Shown here: one piece after another, positions 41,438-53,790 of the stretch
Numbering within the stretch: the stretch's first letter is position 1
How the letters are laid out: every line of letters starts with the position of its first letter
Assembly (NCBI RefSeq): GCF_040939455.1
Contig: NC_134104.1
Span: 10,005,501-10,069,500, forward strand
Length of the DNA: 64,000 nt
Reading direction: 5' to 3'
Source: Microcebus murinus
Lineage: Eukaryota; Chordata; Mammalia; Primates; Cheirogaleidae
Program-made: the position numbers and the translations under genes
Notes under the pieces: model-generated
What the model was told of the DNA's origin: nothing
Seen by the model: only the letters and a program-made list of their open reading frames with translations
Database searches by the model: none

Positions 41438-41767
41438 TTTTTTTTTTTGAGACAGAGTCTCACTCTTGCCTGGGCTAACGTGCCATGCCATCAGCCTAGC
41501 TCACAGCAACCTCAAACTCCTGGGCTTAAGCCATCGTCCTGCCTCAGCCTCCCGAGTAGTTGGGACTATAAGGCATGCACCACTGTGCCTGGCCAATTTT
41601 TTTTATATATATATATTTTTAGTTGGCTAATTAATGTCTTTCTATTTTTAGTAGATACTGGGTCTCGCTCTTGCTCAGGCTGGTCTTGAAATCCTGACCT
41701 TGAGTGATCCTGCCGCCTAGGCCTCCCAGATTGCTAGGATTACAGGCATGAGCCACCGCGCCCGGCC
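41438..41767 (-). mobile_element. Alu, strepsirrhine type, reverse orientation
   Basis: It starts with a T-run then GAGACAGAGTCTCACTCTTG and ends CACCGCGCCCGGCC. It includes the reverse of the lemur-type linker (TTTCTATTTTTAGTAGATAC). An imperfect target duplication (AAGAGACTCTT/AAGAAACTCTT) flanks it. It lies in the RCAN1 intron between exons 6 and 7. More diverged than the copies at 6089 and 19204. Confidence 0.95.
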
Positions 41768-42249
41768 TATAAAGAAACTCTTAATAACTGGTGTGCAGCC
41801 ATCTGTCTGGCCTCCCTTACCTGAATTCTCTCTCTCAGAGAGCAAGAGGCACCTTCAGCTTTTCAAATGCAATTACACTAACATTCCAGTCTCAGGAGTG
41901 TGGGATTGAGATGAAGCTACCACCTTCTTTGTGAGTAAAAGTTCCTTTGGGGTTTAGAGGAGTAGCCAGGTAGCAGGAGGCTGGAAGCCCTGCTGAGCTG
42001 CTCTTTCCAGCTGGACTTCTGCCGGGCACACATTTGGGGGGCGGGGGAGTGAGGGGCCTCCTTGCCCACCTAGAGCAGCAGAGAAATGCTGGGTACCAAG
42101 CCCTGGAGGAAAACTCACCCCAGGCCAGCCTGGAGTAGAGCAAGCAAAGCAAACCTCCCAGCCCTGTTAGTTTCTGCAGCTCCCAGCATTCCACCAGTGA
42201 AATTCAGCCTCCATTCCTGTACAAAATTCTAGGTAACAGCGAGCAATTG

Positions 42250-42430
42250 TCTGGGAGGCAGGACCTAAGTGCTTCATGCTGTTAGCTCCACGGGGTGGAC
42301 ACCTTTGCCATCCTGTTTTATAGAGGAGGAGACTTGCGTGCACAGAGTGACAGAATAAAGTTCCTGGGAGCCCCAGGTACTAAGGGTTGGGCTTTAGGCC
42401 CACGTGTTGGCCACTGCCACACTGCCGCCC
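42250..42430 (-). repeat. MIR-like SINE, antisense (weak)
   Basis: CCATCCTGTTTTATAGAGGA then GGAGACTTGCGTGCACAGAG corresponds to the antisense MIR core. Strongly diverged. Confidence 0.5.
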
Positions 42431-43112
42431 CTGAGCACCGAGACATAGGCTCTTCCTGTGGCCAGGCTGGCACCCTAAGGGGATGCCCCAGCTCCTTCAT
42501 TCAGCATTTCCAGGCTCTTCAGCTGCAGAATGGTCACCCCACCCCTGCTGGACCAGAGCAGCCTGACCTTGACTGAACCCGGTGGGAGCCAGGCTGACAC
42601 GGAACAGCAGGGCACTCCTGGTTCTGGGGGCTGGCGGTGGCTGTAAGAAAAAGGACGCCGTGGTCGGAAATGGTTTTGGAGCGCCTGGTTCAGTGTGGCC
42701 ACCCGAATGTGCGTCGGGGCCTCCTGGCAGCTCGTGTTCCCTGGCGTGCACGGCTACCCACGGTGGGAGCCTCCTGGCGTCTGTTTCCAAGTGTGTTTAT
42801 TCCTACGACGTCTTTTTGCTGAGCCAGCGTTTCTCATGCCACACTTGGGGAAACGCTGGCAAAGGGGGAGTCCTCTGGGAGTTAGGGTGTCTGGGAGATG
42901 TGCTAAGCATAGCCATAAAAGTGCATGCCTTCCGTACCTTCCATATGCCTGGCCCCGAGTGTCTGACTGGAAGCAGAGTCAGACACGGTGGGGATATGCC
43001 TTTTTCGGAATGAGGCAGCAGAGAAACACAAATCGAAAACTCTCCGGCTGTGTCTCCCAGCCCTGCTGAGCGTTCGTGACTCTCAGTGCTCTCCATAGAC
43101 TCTTGCTCTTGA

Positions 43113-43337
<225 letters not shown>

Positions 43338-44365
43338 GCCGGCTCGCGGACGGGGAGCATTCCAAATCGCACTCACGGGGAGGAACCTTTTACTGTGGAA
43401 GTGGCCGGTCACGACTTTGGAGGTGGCAGCCGTGATCGCATGGCAGAAATTCCAGTTCATGTTGCTCCGAAGAGAATCAAGGCTCCGTTTCCTTGTTCTA
43501 ATGCTGCACATCAGTCAATGTTCATGGCCCCCCCGGGGAATGTCTTGGGCCAATCACTGAGTTTGTGGTGATCGCACAAGGACATTTGGGACCGTCTCGA
43601 GAAAACCGGTCACGATAGTGTTTTGTGCTCGTCCTTTTCTGGTAGGTTCTGTTTTTGCCAAGGCCGGGTTGATCAGTGGGGTCCGGGGAGACCTTTCGGT
43701 TTCCGACCAGCCTTAGAGGGTCAACTCTCTACTGGTGGGAAGAGGCGCCACACAAAGCCGCCTAGCACAGAGAGGTTGTGGAAACGACAACAATGCAACG
43801 TGGAAATTGTGGTGTTTCATTTCTTCCCTCATGTTCTAATGTTTGTGCATGTTATATTACTGATTTTGGAGACTAACCTTTGTTCGAGTATAAAGTCACA
43901 CCCTGTTGTTTGGCATCTTTTGGGAAGCTAGGAAAGCATTTGGAAAACGTGTCACCTTTCCATCCAGATTGTCAGCTCTCTTTGCAACAGCACTCGCACG
44001 TGGAGTTCCACCGGAAACACGCCCATTCAGCGCCCTATCCAGTGCAACCTGTAACTTGTGCTTTTGCAAAAAAAAAAACAAAAAAAGTTGATCTGAAGTT
44101 CCTGCGTAGAGTTTAGCTTATGCCATTCAGAGAATAGCAGTTTCACTGCCAACTTTTAGTGAGTGAGAAATTTTAGTTTAGGTGTTTGGGGTTGGACATT
44201 GGTTTCTGTTATTTCTTTCCCGTGGTGGTTTGTATTCATGAATCATAGCCAAAAAAAAAAAAAAAAAAAAGCCTTTTGGGGAACTGTTGGTTGAGATAGT
44301 TGATTTTATTTACCCCAGTAAGACATCAAGATAAACTTGTAAATAAAGCTGATCACATATATCCA
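43338..44365 (+). other. RCAN1: RCAN1 3' untranslated region
   Basis: About 1 kb of untranslated sequence follows the stop and ends just past AATAAA at 44342-44347. Two genomic A-rich runs (about 44068-44086 and 44251-44270) lie inside it and could cause internal oligo-dT priming in cDNA data. A later AATAAA at 44939-44944 could serve a longer form. The exact cleavage site cannot be read from sequence alone. Confidence 0.8.
44342..44347 (+). terminator. RCAN1: RCAN1 polyadenylation signal (AATAAA)
   Basis: A canonical AATAAA occurs about 1 kb after the RCAN1 stop, followed within 30-50 bases by GT-rich sequence (CCTGTTGTACACTTGGGTG), as expected for a downstream element. It is the first canonical signal after the stop codon. 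Confidence 0.75.
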
Positions 44366-47209
44366 TACCTGTTGTACACTTGGGTGAAAAATATGGCAGT
44401 GGAAGAATAGTGTCAGATGTATTAACCTACCTGTGAGTCATATGTTGTAGAACATTCTGTTCCCATGTTTAACAGGACTTGAAGTCACAGCATGTAACGT
44501 GGATAGTAGCTCTGTGGTGATATGAGAGGGACTCAGTGCCTTTCCCCATTAATTCCTGATGGAATTGTTACCCTAGGTTAACATTTGTAATTCTTTTCTA
44601 GGTGTAATGTGTATGTCTTCTGGTAAATAGGTATTATATTTTGGCCTTACAATACCATAAGAAAGTTTGTCATTTTGAAATGCCTAATGCCAAGTAACAA
44701 TGCATGCTTTGGAAATTTGAAAGATGGTTTTTCTTTGAGAAGCAAATATGTTTGCAATTAAATTCTTTGATTGTTCCTATCAAGAAATGGATTGAATGTT
44801 CTCAGAACCCTGTTTACAGTGCTTGGTAAGAGGGAGCCGGTAAGGGAGAGACCATTGCATAGCTGTTCAGGTGTTTCTAGTTAAGTGCTTTTAAACTGGA
44901 GAGGCTAACCTCAAAATATTTTTTTTAACTGCATTCTATAATAAATCAGCACAATATGCTCTTTACGGAAAAGTTATTTGCTCATCATTTTACTCCCGGG
45001 GTTAATCTGTGACCCTTTTGAATTCTGCAGGCTCAAGAAGACACATTCTTTTGTCAGTTTGAGCTTAGAAACTCCTAATTCTGTGCTGTGGTTCACAGAA
45101 GGAGGTCCACTGCACTAACAATATATCACTTAGTAAGGGGGAAAATGGACAAAACCGAAACCAGAAGGTCGAGTATTTCCTTTGTACAGGTAGATGATAC
45201 TATGATGAAAGCCCCATTCACCAGCACCTCCACTAAACAACAGTGTTCTCAATAATTCCAGAAGTTTTCCTTTCTGTTAGAAAAGATGTCCGCAGAAGAT
45301 AATACGTTATAAAGACCAATTAACGTTCAAAAGATTGGTCTGTGAGCCTTCTGTTTGGATCTCTGGCAGCCTTTTCCCTGGAACTATTTGGTGACCTTCC
45401 TGGGCCAGCCCACAAAAGCCTAAATAACCCAGCAGTTATTTGCTGAAATCTAGCAAATCACATTTATCTTGATCAAGATTAGCATTAAGCATTTTTCCAT
45501 GAAAATTCATATAGTACCTTTTTTTCCCCGTTTATGAGAAGCACCATCCTGTCACTTCCCAAGAGCATTTATATATTTTAAAGCCATAAGTGTTCAAGGT
45601 TTAAGCCTGATGGAAAATCCACACTTCACTCAAGCTGGTCAATTCTGATTACTGAGCGGATTCACGCATTGAGCACCTAGGGAGAGAAGGGAAATACTTC
45701 CAAATAGATCTGGGGGGTGAGGCTGTCATTTATCATCATTTTGAATGACCAGGAGTACTGGACTGAGATGTGTACCAGCCCAGGATCCTAGCCCATAGAT
45801 AACCCTGGACGCTGTCAGTTAGATTCCCAGCAGGTTCTCTTACATAACTGGGGTAGGAAGTCAGGGGTCTCACTGCTGGTGAAGCCAACAAGCCTTAGAG
45901 TCAAAAATACAAGTTGATGGACATCTTCACTCAGGACAGAAGATCTCTTTTGAGTAGGTCTGTGGCAGCCTCAGCTGAAACTCTGAGACCAATAATGCAC
46001 AAAATTATTGGTTCCCAGGCTGATGGATTTGAAAGGCACCAAATCATGAACGTGCCCAGACTCACACATTGCTTTGTCTGAGAGGGGCTCAGTGAAATGC
46101 AAAATGACAAACACAAAAAACCGGTGGAATCATGAAGAGCACAGTCTTCACCATCGATTGAAAGTTTTTCTTAAATAGATTTTGATGGAATATATTAGTG
46201 ATCTGATGGTAAGTAGCTTGGGGACATCCAAGCAAAGAAAATCAGCCCCTCAAAATGAACACTGACTGAGTCAAAATGAATGGACATCCACAAGCAGAGC
46301 AACTCAGGCAGCTGTTTAACTCGGGTTAGAAACGTTGATTTGAAGTCAGTGAGCATGCAGGATTTTACATTTCCAGAATATTGTGTGAATGAGAGCCCCC
46401 AGGAGGTTTGGGTTTTCAGAGAAGCTTTAATTTTAGGTGAAATGTACAGAACTCACTACAAAGTAGATAGGTTTTCTCAAATATCAAGTTACAGAAGAGT
46501 AAATGACCTGTATGGGCATGTTATGACCCAAAGGGAGCACACAGCTGGAATATGTCAGACTTGACAACGCTCAGGGAACCCTGTGGAATGTTTGCCTCAC
46601 TATAACAAATAGGTGCATATCCAGTGGTGTTCATCAAAAATCAACAATTCAGATGGCAACTGCATAAATAATTTACCTTACAATTATTTGGGAAGAAAGA
46701 GTGGACTATGAATAACAAATATTCCTTCCTCCTTGAGTCTCTGAAGTAGGACACGGAGGGCATCTTTTTTAAGTACACTGCCCCCCACCCCTCCCCAACC
46801 CCTAGCAATCTTTAATCCACATGTGAAATTCTCACTCTGCAACTCACCAAGAGTTACATGGCAATCAGGTGCTTAGATCCTCTTCTCACACACCTCATTC
46901 TCTTCGGCAGGCTTTCCCTGCTGTTCCCGAAAGGTCGTTTCAATCATGGCCATGTTTATGATTGACAGACGGAAATTATTCTCAAGTGATTGCAATGAGC
47001 TGCCTGCGTTCGGCAGTTCTTCCCCTTTCAGGGTTCCGATGAGGGACTTAGCGAGGCCGCACAGCACCTGAGTGCCTTGTGGATGCCACGGCCGCCGCAG
47101 CTCGGGTCCCTCTCTCAAGCCAGGCCCCTCCCAGCTGACACCTGTACTCCGGCCAGGGGGAGCTTTCAGTGTTTCTAACTCATCCCATTCCCTCTTCCCT
47201 ATGTGCATT
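44366..47209. other. Sequence just downstream of RCAN1, no recognised element
   Basis: Mostly AT-rich and unique-looking. A second AATAAA at 44939 could end a longer RCAN1 transcript. The plus-strand frame at 46280-46564 has natural composition but no splice or start context that I trust. Confidence 0.5.
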
Positions 47210-47500
47210 TTGAATGTTCCCTCCGCCTAGAAAATCGTCTCACTGCCTCATCCCGGCTTCCCCCACAACCACATGCACCCCATGAGCGCTGGCCCATGTC
47301 TGTGCCCATGCCTGTGGCACTCAATAAGCCTGGCTGTGACAACGACCTTGCCCTTTAATATTTGTTCTTCAGGTCTCCCTCAGTAACGCCTCTTCCCCAG
47401 CTGCCCCTACTGGCCCCATTCTTCCCTGTTGTAGTGTACACTGTCTTTCTAGCATAATTGTTACATTATTTGTCTTTCCTATTAAAACATAAGTTGTGTG
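47210..47500 (+). repeat. L2-like LINE 3' fragment (weak)
   Basis: TTCTTCAGGTCTCCCTCAGT, then ACACTGTCTTTCTAGCATAA and TTACATTATTTGTCTTTCC follow the L2 3' pattern in order. Diverged. Confidence 0.45.
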
Positions 47501-47544
47501 GCAATGGTATTCCCAGTAACCGGTGGCTCGCAGTGGCCATCCTG

Positions 47545-47578
47545 GTGGGTGGATGGGTGGGTGGATGGGTGGGTGGGA
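47545..47578. repeat. (GGGTGGAT)n short tandem repeat
   Basis: About four diverging GGGTGGAT units. Plus-strand G-rich; the opposite strand reads Pro-Thr-His, which explains an open frame there. Confidence 0.85.
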
Positions 47579-47859
47579 TTGTGGAGGCAGAGGCGTGAGC
47601 AGACACCGAGAAAGAAGAGAAAAATAATGAAGCCTGTTCCCTCCCCGTAGTCAGGAGAGCCGGGCAGCGGCTCCGTGCTTTCATCCAACAAGTTGTCAGG
47701 CTGCTGGCGCAGCAGGAATGAAAGAGAGAAAGAAAGAGACGTGGTTGTGTTGGGGTAGGGCAATCGATGAGAAAAGAACAAAAAACCTTTGTTTTAAAAA
47801 CTTTCTGCTCAATACGGGGTGACTGGCTAGAGGGTGTGCCTGGGAAGGGTCAGGAAAGA

Positions 47860-48065
47860 ACGTTTCAGGGGGACGGAAACGTCCTGTATCCGATTGAGCA
47901 GGACAGGAATAGTCACAGTAAGGACGTGGTGGTAGTAGCACAGGTGTATACATTTGTCAAAAACTCGTCACACTGTTTGCTTACAATGGGTGCATTTCGT
48001 TATGCGTAAAGCATGCCTCAGTAAAGTTGATTTGATTAAAAAATCAGGATAAAGAAAAAAAAACA
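47860..48065 (+). repeat. L1M 3' end
   Basis: ACATTTGTCAAAAACTCGTC, then CACACTGTTTGCTTACAATG, GGTGCATTTCGTTATGCG and CTCAGTAAAGTTGATTTGAT is the terminal sequence of old L1 elements, followed by an A-rich tail. Confidence 0.75.
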
Positions 48066-48339
48066 TTAAATCTTGGCCCATGGGAAAAAGTTAGGGGAAG
48101 GTCTTAATTATCACCATCATATCCTCTAAAAAACATGTTTCAAGTGCATAACGCTTTGATAACATTCTTAAAACATAGTATTATATAGCAAAGCAAAGCA
48201 GCATCTCAAATTAGAGTGTGAACATTTTAATCAATATTTTCTGAAAGACATTGATATGTCTGTGACAATTTCTTAAATTTAAAAATCAACTTGGATCATA
48301 TTTACTTCCTTAAAGTTTAATATAAGGCTTCTCATATGT

Positions 48340-48735
48340 TCAGAACCAATATGTTGCTACTTCGAGGACTGTACACACATGTACACTGCCATCCCCCCAC
48401 ATCCAAGTGTTCTGCATCTGTGGATTCAACCCACCACGGATTGAAAATATTATATTTGAAAATAAATAAATTAAATCGAAAATAATACAACAATAAAAAT
48501 AACACACATTTAAAAAACAATACAGTGTAACAGGCACTTTCATAGCATTTACATTGTGTTAGGTATTGGACGTACTCTAGAAATGATTTAAGTCATCACC
48601 TATGGTTGAACAATATACATAGGCTGTATGTAAGTACTGTGCCATTTTCTATGAGGGACCTGAGCGTATCTGGAGTTTGGTCTCCTCAAGGGGCCCTGGA
48701 GCCAATCCCCGTGGATACCGAGGAATGACTATACA
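48340..48735. mobile_element. Tigger-family (TcMar) DNA transposon remnant
   Basis: It contains TGCATCTGTGGATTCAACCC, GGATTGAAAATATTATATTT, AGCATTTACATTGTGTTAGG and ends CCGTGGATACCGAGGAATGA, matching the Tigger3/7-type non-autonomous consensus in order. Confidence 0.8.
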
Positions 48736-49212
48736 TAAAACACTGAAAGAAGCATGGATGGTGATTTTTAGCCCTTTGCTTTGGGCCCTGAGTACTAGAA
48801 ACTACTGAATTTCTTCTCAAGAAGGAAACTACACCATAGACCAACATTGCAGGCACCCCGAGCATCAGATGGGCCCTGTGCCCAGCCTGGCCGTGCCACA
48901 TGGGCTAAGCAGGGGTTGAGGGCACTTCCCCAGTGGGTAAGCCATGTGGCAAGGGCACCTTGAGGGGCGTGCTTTGCTCTAAGCTCAGCCCAAGTGTGTT
49001 TGAAGCCCACTCATAACTTCTTCTTGCTGCAGAAGTTCATGGAGAGAGAGGAGGGGGAGTGTGGTGTAGAAGGGGGAACAGTCATGCAGGGTAGGGACAG
49101 TGCTGACCCAGCAGGTCAAACCTCAAACTGCTGCTGTGCAAGCCATCAGGACCACACCTGCAGGTGCCTGTGAGCTACCTGGCTGTCACGCGGGAGGGGC
49201 CTGGGACACCAC
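48736..49212. other. Intergenic sequence, no recognised element
   Basis: No repeat or coding signal is supported here. Confidence 0.5.
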
Positions 49213-49565
49213 CGTCTTATTGTTCCGTGCTGCTATAACATAATACTCCACCCTGGGTAATTTATCATGAATCGAAATGTTTTTGGCTTGTGGCTCTGGA
49301 GACTGGGAAGTTCAAGATCGAGGGCCTACATCAGGGCTCTTCTGACCACATCATGACGTTGTAGAAGCATCACGTGGTGGCGGGGGTGGGGTGGAGAGAG
49401 AAAGAGAGAGATAGAGACAGAGAACTCACAGTCTCAGTCTTTTATAATTCTGCATTGATCCCTCATGAGCGTGGAGCCCTCCTGACCTTAGCACCTTGAG
49501 TTAGAACCCACCTCTCAACACTGTTGCATTGGGGATCAACTTTCCAACACATGCAAACCATAGCA
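49213..49565 (-). mobile_element. MaLR (MST/MLT1-type) LTR, antisense
   Basis: TTCCGTGCTGCTATAACATA, CACCCTGGGTAATTTATCAT, CTGACCTTAGCACCTTGAGT and CACATGCAAACCATAGCA follow the reverse MST/MLT1 LTR. A GA-rich tract at 49395-49425 is internal. Confidence 0.7.
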
Positions 49566-50589
49566 ACCCCCCAGCAGACAAGCCCCTCAGCCTGTCCTGA
49601 GGGCGCAGGACAGTGTGGCCTGGAGCCCACCCCAGGGAGCTGCGCTCAGGAGGAAGAGACTAGACACTTAATCAAACAAAGTTCAGACAAGTTTCTAAGA
49701 CCCCCTAAAGGGCAGGACAGGCAATGGTGTGAGCCCCACAGGGGCGGGAGGAGGCCTGGGAGAACAAGAAAGGGGGAGAGGAGGGGGCTGCCGCTGACCA
49801 TGATGCCCACTCTCCAGGCCTCTGCCGCCCTCCTGGGCAGGGCCTGGCCGCCCTGCAGAGACCCAGGGCGGGAGGGAGAGAGGAGACCTGGGCGCGGGCA
49901 GGGCCTGCCTTCTCCCAGCGCCAGGGTCCTGACAGCCAGCCAGGAGAGGGCTGGAGATCGAGGAAGGTGAGTGGCGCTGCGGTGGCAGCCCACCAGCCAA
50001 GGGCAGCAGCGCCCCCTCCTGCCCGCATGGAGCTGAGCCTGCCCAGAGAGAGCCGAGGAGGGCAAGGAGGCAGAGGGCGGGGTGGGAGGTGGGCTGGGGG
50101 GAGGCTGGGGTTGTAGGAGGATGGCAGGAGAGGCTTCACCTAGAAAGAAGATGTTTGAGCAAGGCTTGGAGGAAGCGAGGGAGAGAGCCTGAGCGTCTCT
50201 GGTATCGGGAAGAGAGTTCTGGGCAAAGGGAAAAGAAGGGAGGCCGCCAGGCAGCCGAGTGCCCTGCACGTGTGGGCGCAGCAAGAAGGCCGTGTGGCTG
50301 GAGGAGGTGACAGAGGGGACAGTGGGAGGTGACCTGGGCGGGGCACACAGGGTTGCGTGGGAGAAGGTGAGGGGCTCTGCAGGTGGGCGTCCCTGGCCTG
50401 GAGAGATAGGATAGTCCCTTTGTCACCGGCACCAGAGCAGAACGTTCCATGGGCTCAGCTGAAGTCCTGCGGGAGGCCGTGTGTGCCCCAGCCAGAGGGG
50501 ACAGGATTGGTAGGAATGGAGTTGGGATTTGGCCTGGGGGCTGTGAGGGCCCCCAACATGCCCACCCCCACGCCCAGGTGAATAGGCCC
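49566..50589. other. GC-rich intergenic sequence
   Basis: A G-rich plus strand gives long proline-rich minus-strand frames (up to 212 codons at 49646-50284), which are compositional. The part near 50130-50290 resembles an old mammalian repeat (GGCTTGGAGGAAGCGAGGGA) that I cannot name. Confidence 0.5.
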
Positions 50590-51124
50590 TGAGTAACCCC
50601 CTTGGGTGTGGCAGGACCTCTGACTGATGGGCTAGCATTCCCGGGATCACATTCCTTGGCGAAAGGGGTTTCAGGATGGATGTAATTAAGGCCCCTACTC
50701 AGTCGACTTTGAGTTCCTCAGAAGGAAGATTATCCCGAGGGCCTGATCAGGTGGCCCTTAAATGACACCTGAAGGGGCAGCAGTTGCTCCCTGCTGGCCT
50801 GGACATCAAGGGCCACCTGGCCAGGCCACGGTGGCGGCCTCCAGGAGCTGAGGACAGTCCCCAGCCAACAGCCAGCAAGGAAAAGGTGACCTCAGTCCCT
50901 GGACCACAAGGAAATGGATTCTGCTGACAGCTCCACGAATTTGAAAGCACCTCAGATGAGACAATAGCTCTGGCCGCCACCTTGATTTCAGTCTGGCGGG
51001 ACCCTGAGCGGACGACCCGGCAGCCCATACCTGCGCTCCTGACCCAAGGAAGCTGTGAGCTGATAGATTTGTGTTGTATAAAACTTGTAGGCAATTAGCT
51101 CGGCAGCAATAGAAAACTAGCGCG
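50590..51124 (+). mobile_element. Ancient MaLR/ERVL-type LTR, sense
   Basis: ACCTCTGACTGATGGGCTAG, GAAGATTATCCCGAGGGCCT and the end GGCAGCAATAGAAAACTAGC follow an old MaLR/ERVL LTR from body to 3' end. Diverged, with a CpG-bearing middle. Confidence 0.6.
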
Positions 51125-51791
51125 GTAGTGAAATCTCAAAGGGGAAGTGTGGCCTCTCATGGGGGCCAAGGTCACGGGGACGCAAGGCCAGCCTGAGACC
51201 CGCACCTCTGGGGCAGGTGAGTGTCCCTGGGAGCCCGTGGCCCGAATGGCCCAAAGCTCTCCTCAGATGATCCGTGGACTTCATGTTTTAGGACATGTTG
51301 ATTTAAACGTGCAGTTTTTGTCTCCTTTTTAATGTATGTACTTAGGAATATATTTCAGTAATCTCTTTCCTAAGCAATTTTGCAAAAGATACAGCTATGA
51401 ATTGGGGTGAGTGAGTTTTGTTTTTGTTTGTTTGCTTTTTGGTTTTTTTTTTTTTTAAGGGTAGGATACTCTTTGATTATTGCAAAATGTTCAAAAGAAA
51501 GTTACAATGATTTTAAAAATCAGGTTTCCTATGATTATTTGAACTGGTGGAAGGAAGACTGGCCACACAGACAGTACTGTATCATAGACTGGTGATATAT
51601 CGCAGTATTTTGTTAAATAATCATTCGCAGATGCATTGAGCATCCAGATGTGCGGGGAACTACTCACAGAGCTGGAGAGAAGGTGATGAAAAGAGCTGAC
51701 GCAGTGCCCAGTCTCATGGAGATCAGTAGGAGTTAGGAAGTGTATAAATAAATATCAAGTAGCGGTAGACTCCGTGAAGAAGGTAAAGAAG
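51125..51791. other. Intergenic sequence, weak old repeat near 51620-51760
   Basis: A T-run lies at about 51443-51458. The segment GATGCATTGAGCATCCAGAT onward resembles an old mammalian repeat. Nothing else is supported. Confidence 0.4.
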
Positions 51792-52050
51792 ATATATCTG
51801 TTTCCCATGGCTGCTGTAATAAATTTCCCCAAACTTGGTGTCTTGCAACAACACGAGTTTACTACCTTATAGTTCTGGAAGCCAGGAGTCTAAAATGGAG
51901 GTGGCAGCAGGCTGTGTTCCCTCTGGTGCCTCTAGGGCAATTTGATTCCCTGTCCCTGTGGGCTCCTACAGGATGCCAGCATTCCTTGGCTCATGGCATC
52001 TTCCTTATGTTGCCCCAAACCTTGCTTCTGTCATCTGTGTTAATCAACCC
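51792..52050 (-). mobile_element. Ancient MaLR/ERVL-type LTR fragment, antisense
   Basis: CATGGCTGCTGTAATAAATT, CCCCAAACTTGGTGTCTTGC, TAGTTCTGGAAGCCAGGAGT and CAGCATTCCTTGGCTCATGG match the reverse of the same kind of LTR as the one at 50590. Confidence 0.6.
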
Positions 52051-52492
52051 CTGCTCACGTCTGGGGAAGCTAAACACAACACACAACTCCGGACAGAGGA
52101 GACCCACAGTGGTTTATTAGTCAGTCACATATACCCCGCAGCCCTGGGAAGTGACACCACATGCCATGCAGGGCCACAAGGGTGTTGCACTCAGGAACAG
52201 GATGAACGAGAAGCTGTGGGAGTGAAGTGCAGGTGAGAGGTACCATGATCAGGGCTAGGGTGGAAGGAGTGGAGATGACAACAAGTCAGACTCAAGACAC
52301 ACTTGAGAGGAGGTTGATGACCCTGGTCAGCCTGCGTGTGCATCAGGATCGGGGGAAAGGGTGGAACTGGTTTTGATTTTTTTAAAAAAGGAATCAGGAA
52401 TGACTGCTGGGATTTTGGCTTAAACACCTGGATGAATGATAATGCCATTTACCAAAATGCAGGAGACTGGTGGCGGAACAGGTTCGGAGGGT

Positions 52493-52990
52493 ATCTTAGT
52501 TGCCTACTGCTGTGTAGCTAAGTACCCCAAAAGTTAGTGGCTTACAATAATACACATTCATTATCTCACAGTTTCTGTGGGTCAGGATTTGGGGCACAGT
52601 TCACCTGGGAGTCCCCCATGAGACTGCCATCAAGACGTTGCCCTGGGTCTCTCACAAGGCTGCACTGAAGGTGTTGACCAGGGCGACAGTCACCTCAAGG
52701 CTCCATTGAGGCAGATTCCTCTGGTCACCAGAGGGCACCCTCCGTTCCCTGTCTCCCTGAGAAGAACCAGAGAGAGGATGCATGTGACAGATGCACGTGA
52801 CAGTCTTTCATGACCCAATCACGGAAGCAACTGCCATCACTTGTTCGATCACATGTTGGACTCCTTCTCAGTAAGTCCCAGGTGCAGCCCACAGTCAAGG
52901 GGAGGAGATGGCCCAGGCGTGACAGCAGAAGGCAGCTCACTGGGGCCACGTCCGTAGCTGCCCGTCCTACAGGGGTCTGGCTTGGGGCGT
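52493..52990. repeat. Ancient LTR-like repeat
   Basis: CTACTGCTGTGTAGCTAAGT, AGTTAGTGGCTTACAATAAT and CACAGTTTCTGTGGGTCAGG match a common old mammalian LTR-like repeat. The family is not assigned. Confidence 0.55.
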
Positions 52991-53639
52991 GTTAAGTTGG
53001 CGACACCTCTAGATACCCGAGGAGAGGTAAAGTAGGCAGGTAGACATGTGTGTCTGAAGTTCCAAGTTCTAAGCTGGAGAAACAATGCAGGTGGTGTTAA
53101 TGCCACTTGATTTTAGCATGATTTCCCAACACCCAGGCGCACGGCTCCCGAGGGGCTGACCTTGAAGCCCTCCATGTCTGTTTCTGCTCCGTCCCTCCAA
53201 CCCGGCTGGCTGGTGGCCACACTGGAGGGATGCAGAGGGTGAAGGCGTGTCTGGAAGCGTCCTTCCCCTCACAGATGCAGAAGATCTGCTTTGCTTCTGC
53301 TGTGATAAGGATGTCCCTCACCCCTCGGTGAGGTGCGAGGGGCTTTCTGTGGTCTCACAAATTTCTTTCAGAGCTTGGAGAGCCATTGGCTCCTATAAAA
53401 CATAACTAGCAGTCTCATTTTCAAAAATGCTGTATGAATTGGGTAAGATGTCTTGAAATTCCGAGAAACTACAGAGACTTCTCTCTCCTTGAGGTTCCTT
53501 CCTAGGTCTTCTCCAAGGGGTGCTTGTGCCCGGCAAAGACACCCACAAATCACCTACCACAGACCTACGGCTTCCGTTCACTGTGTCGGGCACTTGGCCA
53601 AACCCTCCATGTACCTTCTGTCCTGTTCAGTCTGCGCAG

Positions 53640-53790
53640 AAACCTCTATAAGATAGGTGTTCTTGCCCATGTTGTACATTTGGGGAAACTGAGGCACAGA
53701 GTGTAAAGTGACTTGCTCAAGGTCACACAGCCAGGAAACGATTGAGATAAAATTTCAACCCTGACTCCAGAGCTGTTGCTGTAACCACCA
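53640..53790 (-). repeat. MIR SINE, antisense
   Basis: TTTGGGGAAACTGAGGCACA, GACTTGCTCAAGGTCACACA and GACTCCAGAGCTGTTGCTG are the antisense MIR core, well preserved. Confidence 0.85.

Noticed and set aside
49646..50284. 212-codon proline-rich minus-strand frame
   Set aside because: It comes from G-rich plus-strand sequence with low-complexity proline runs; frames are open in several registers at once and no domain or splice context fits.
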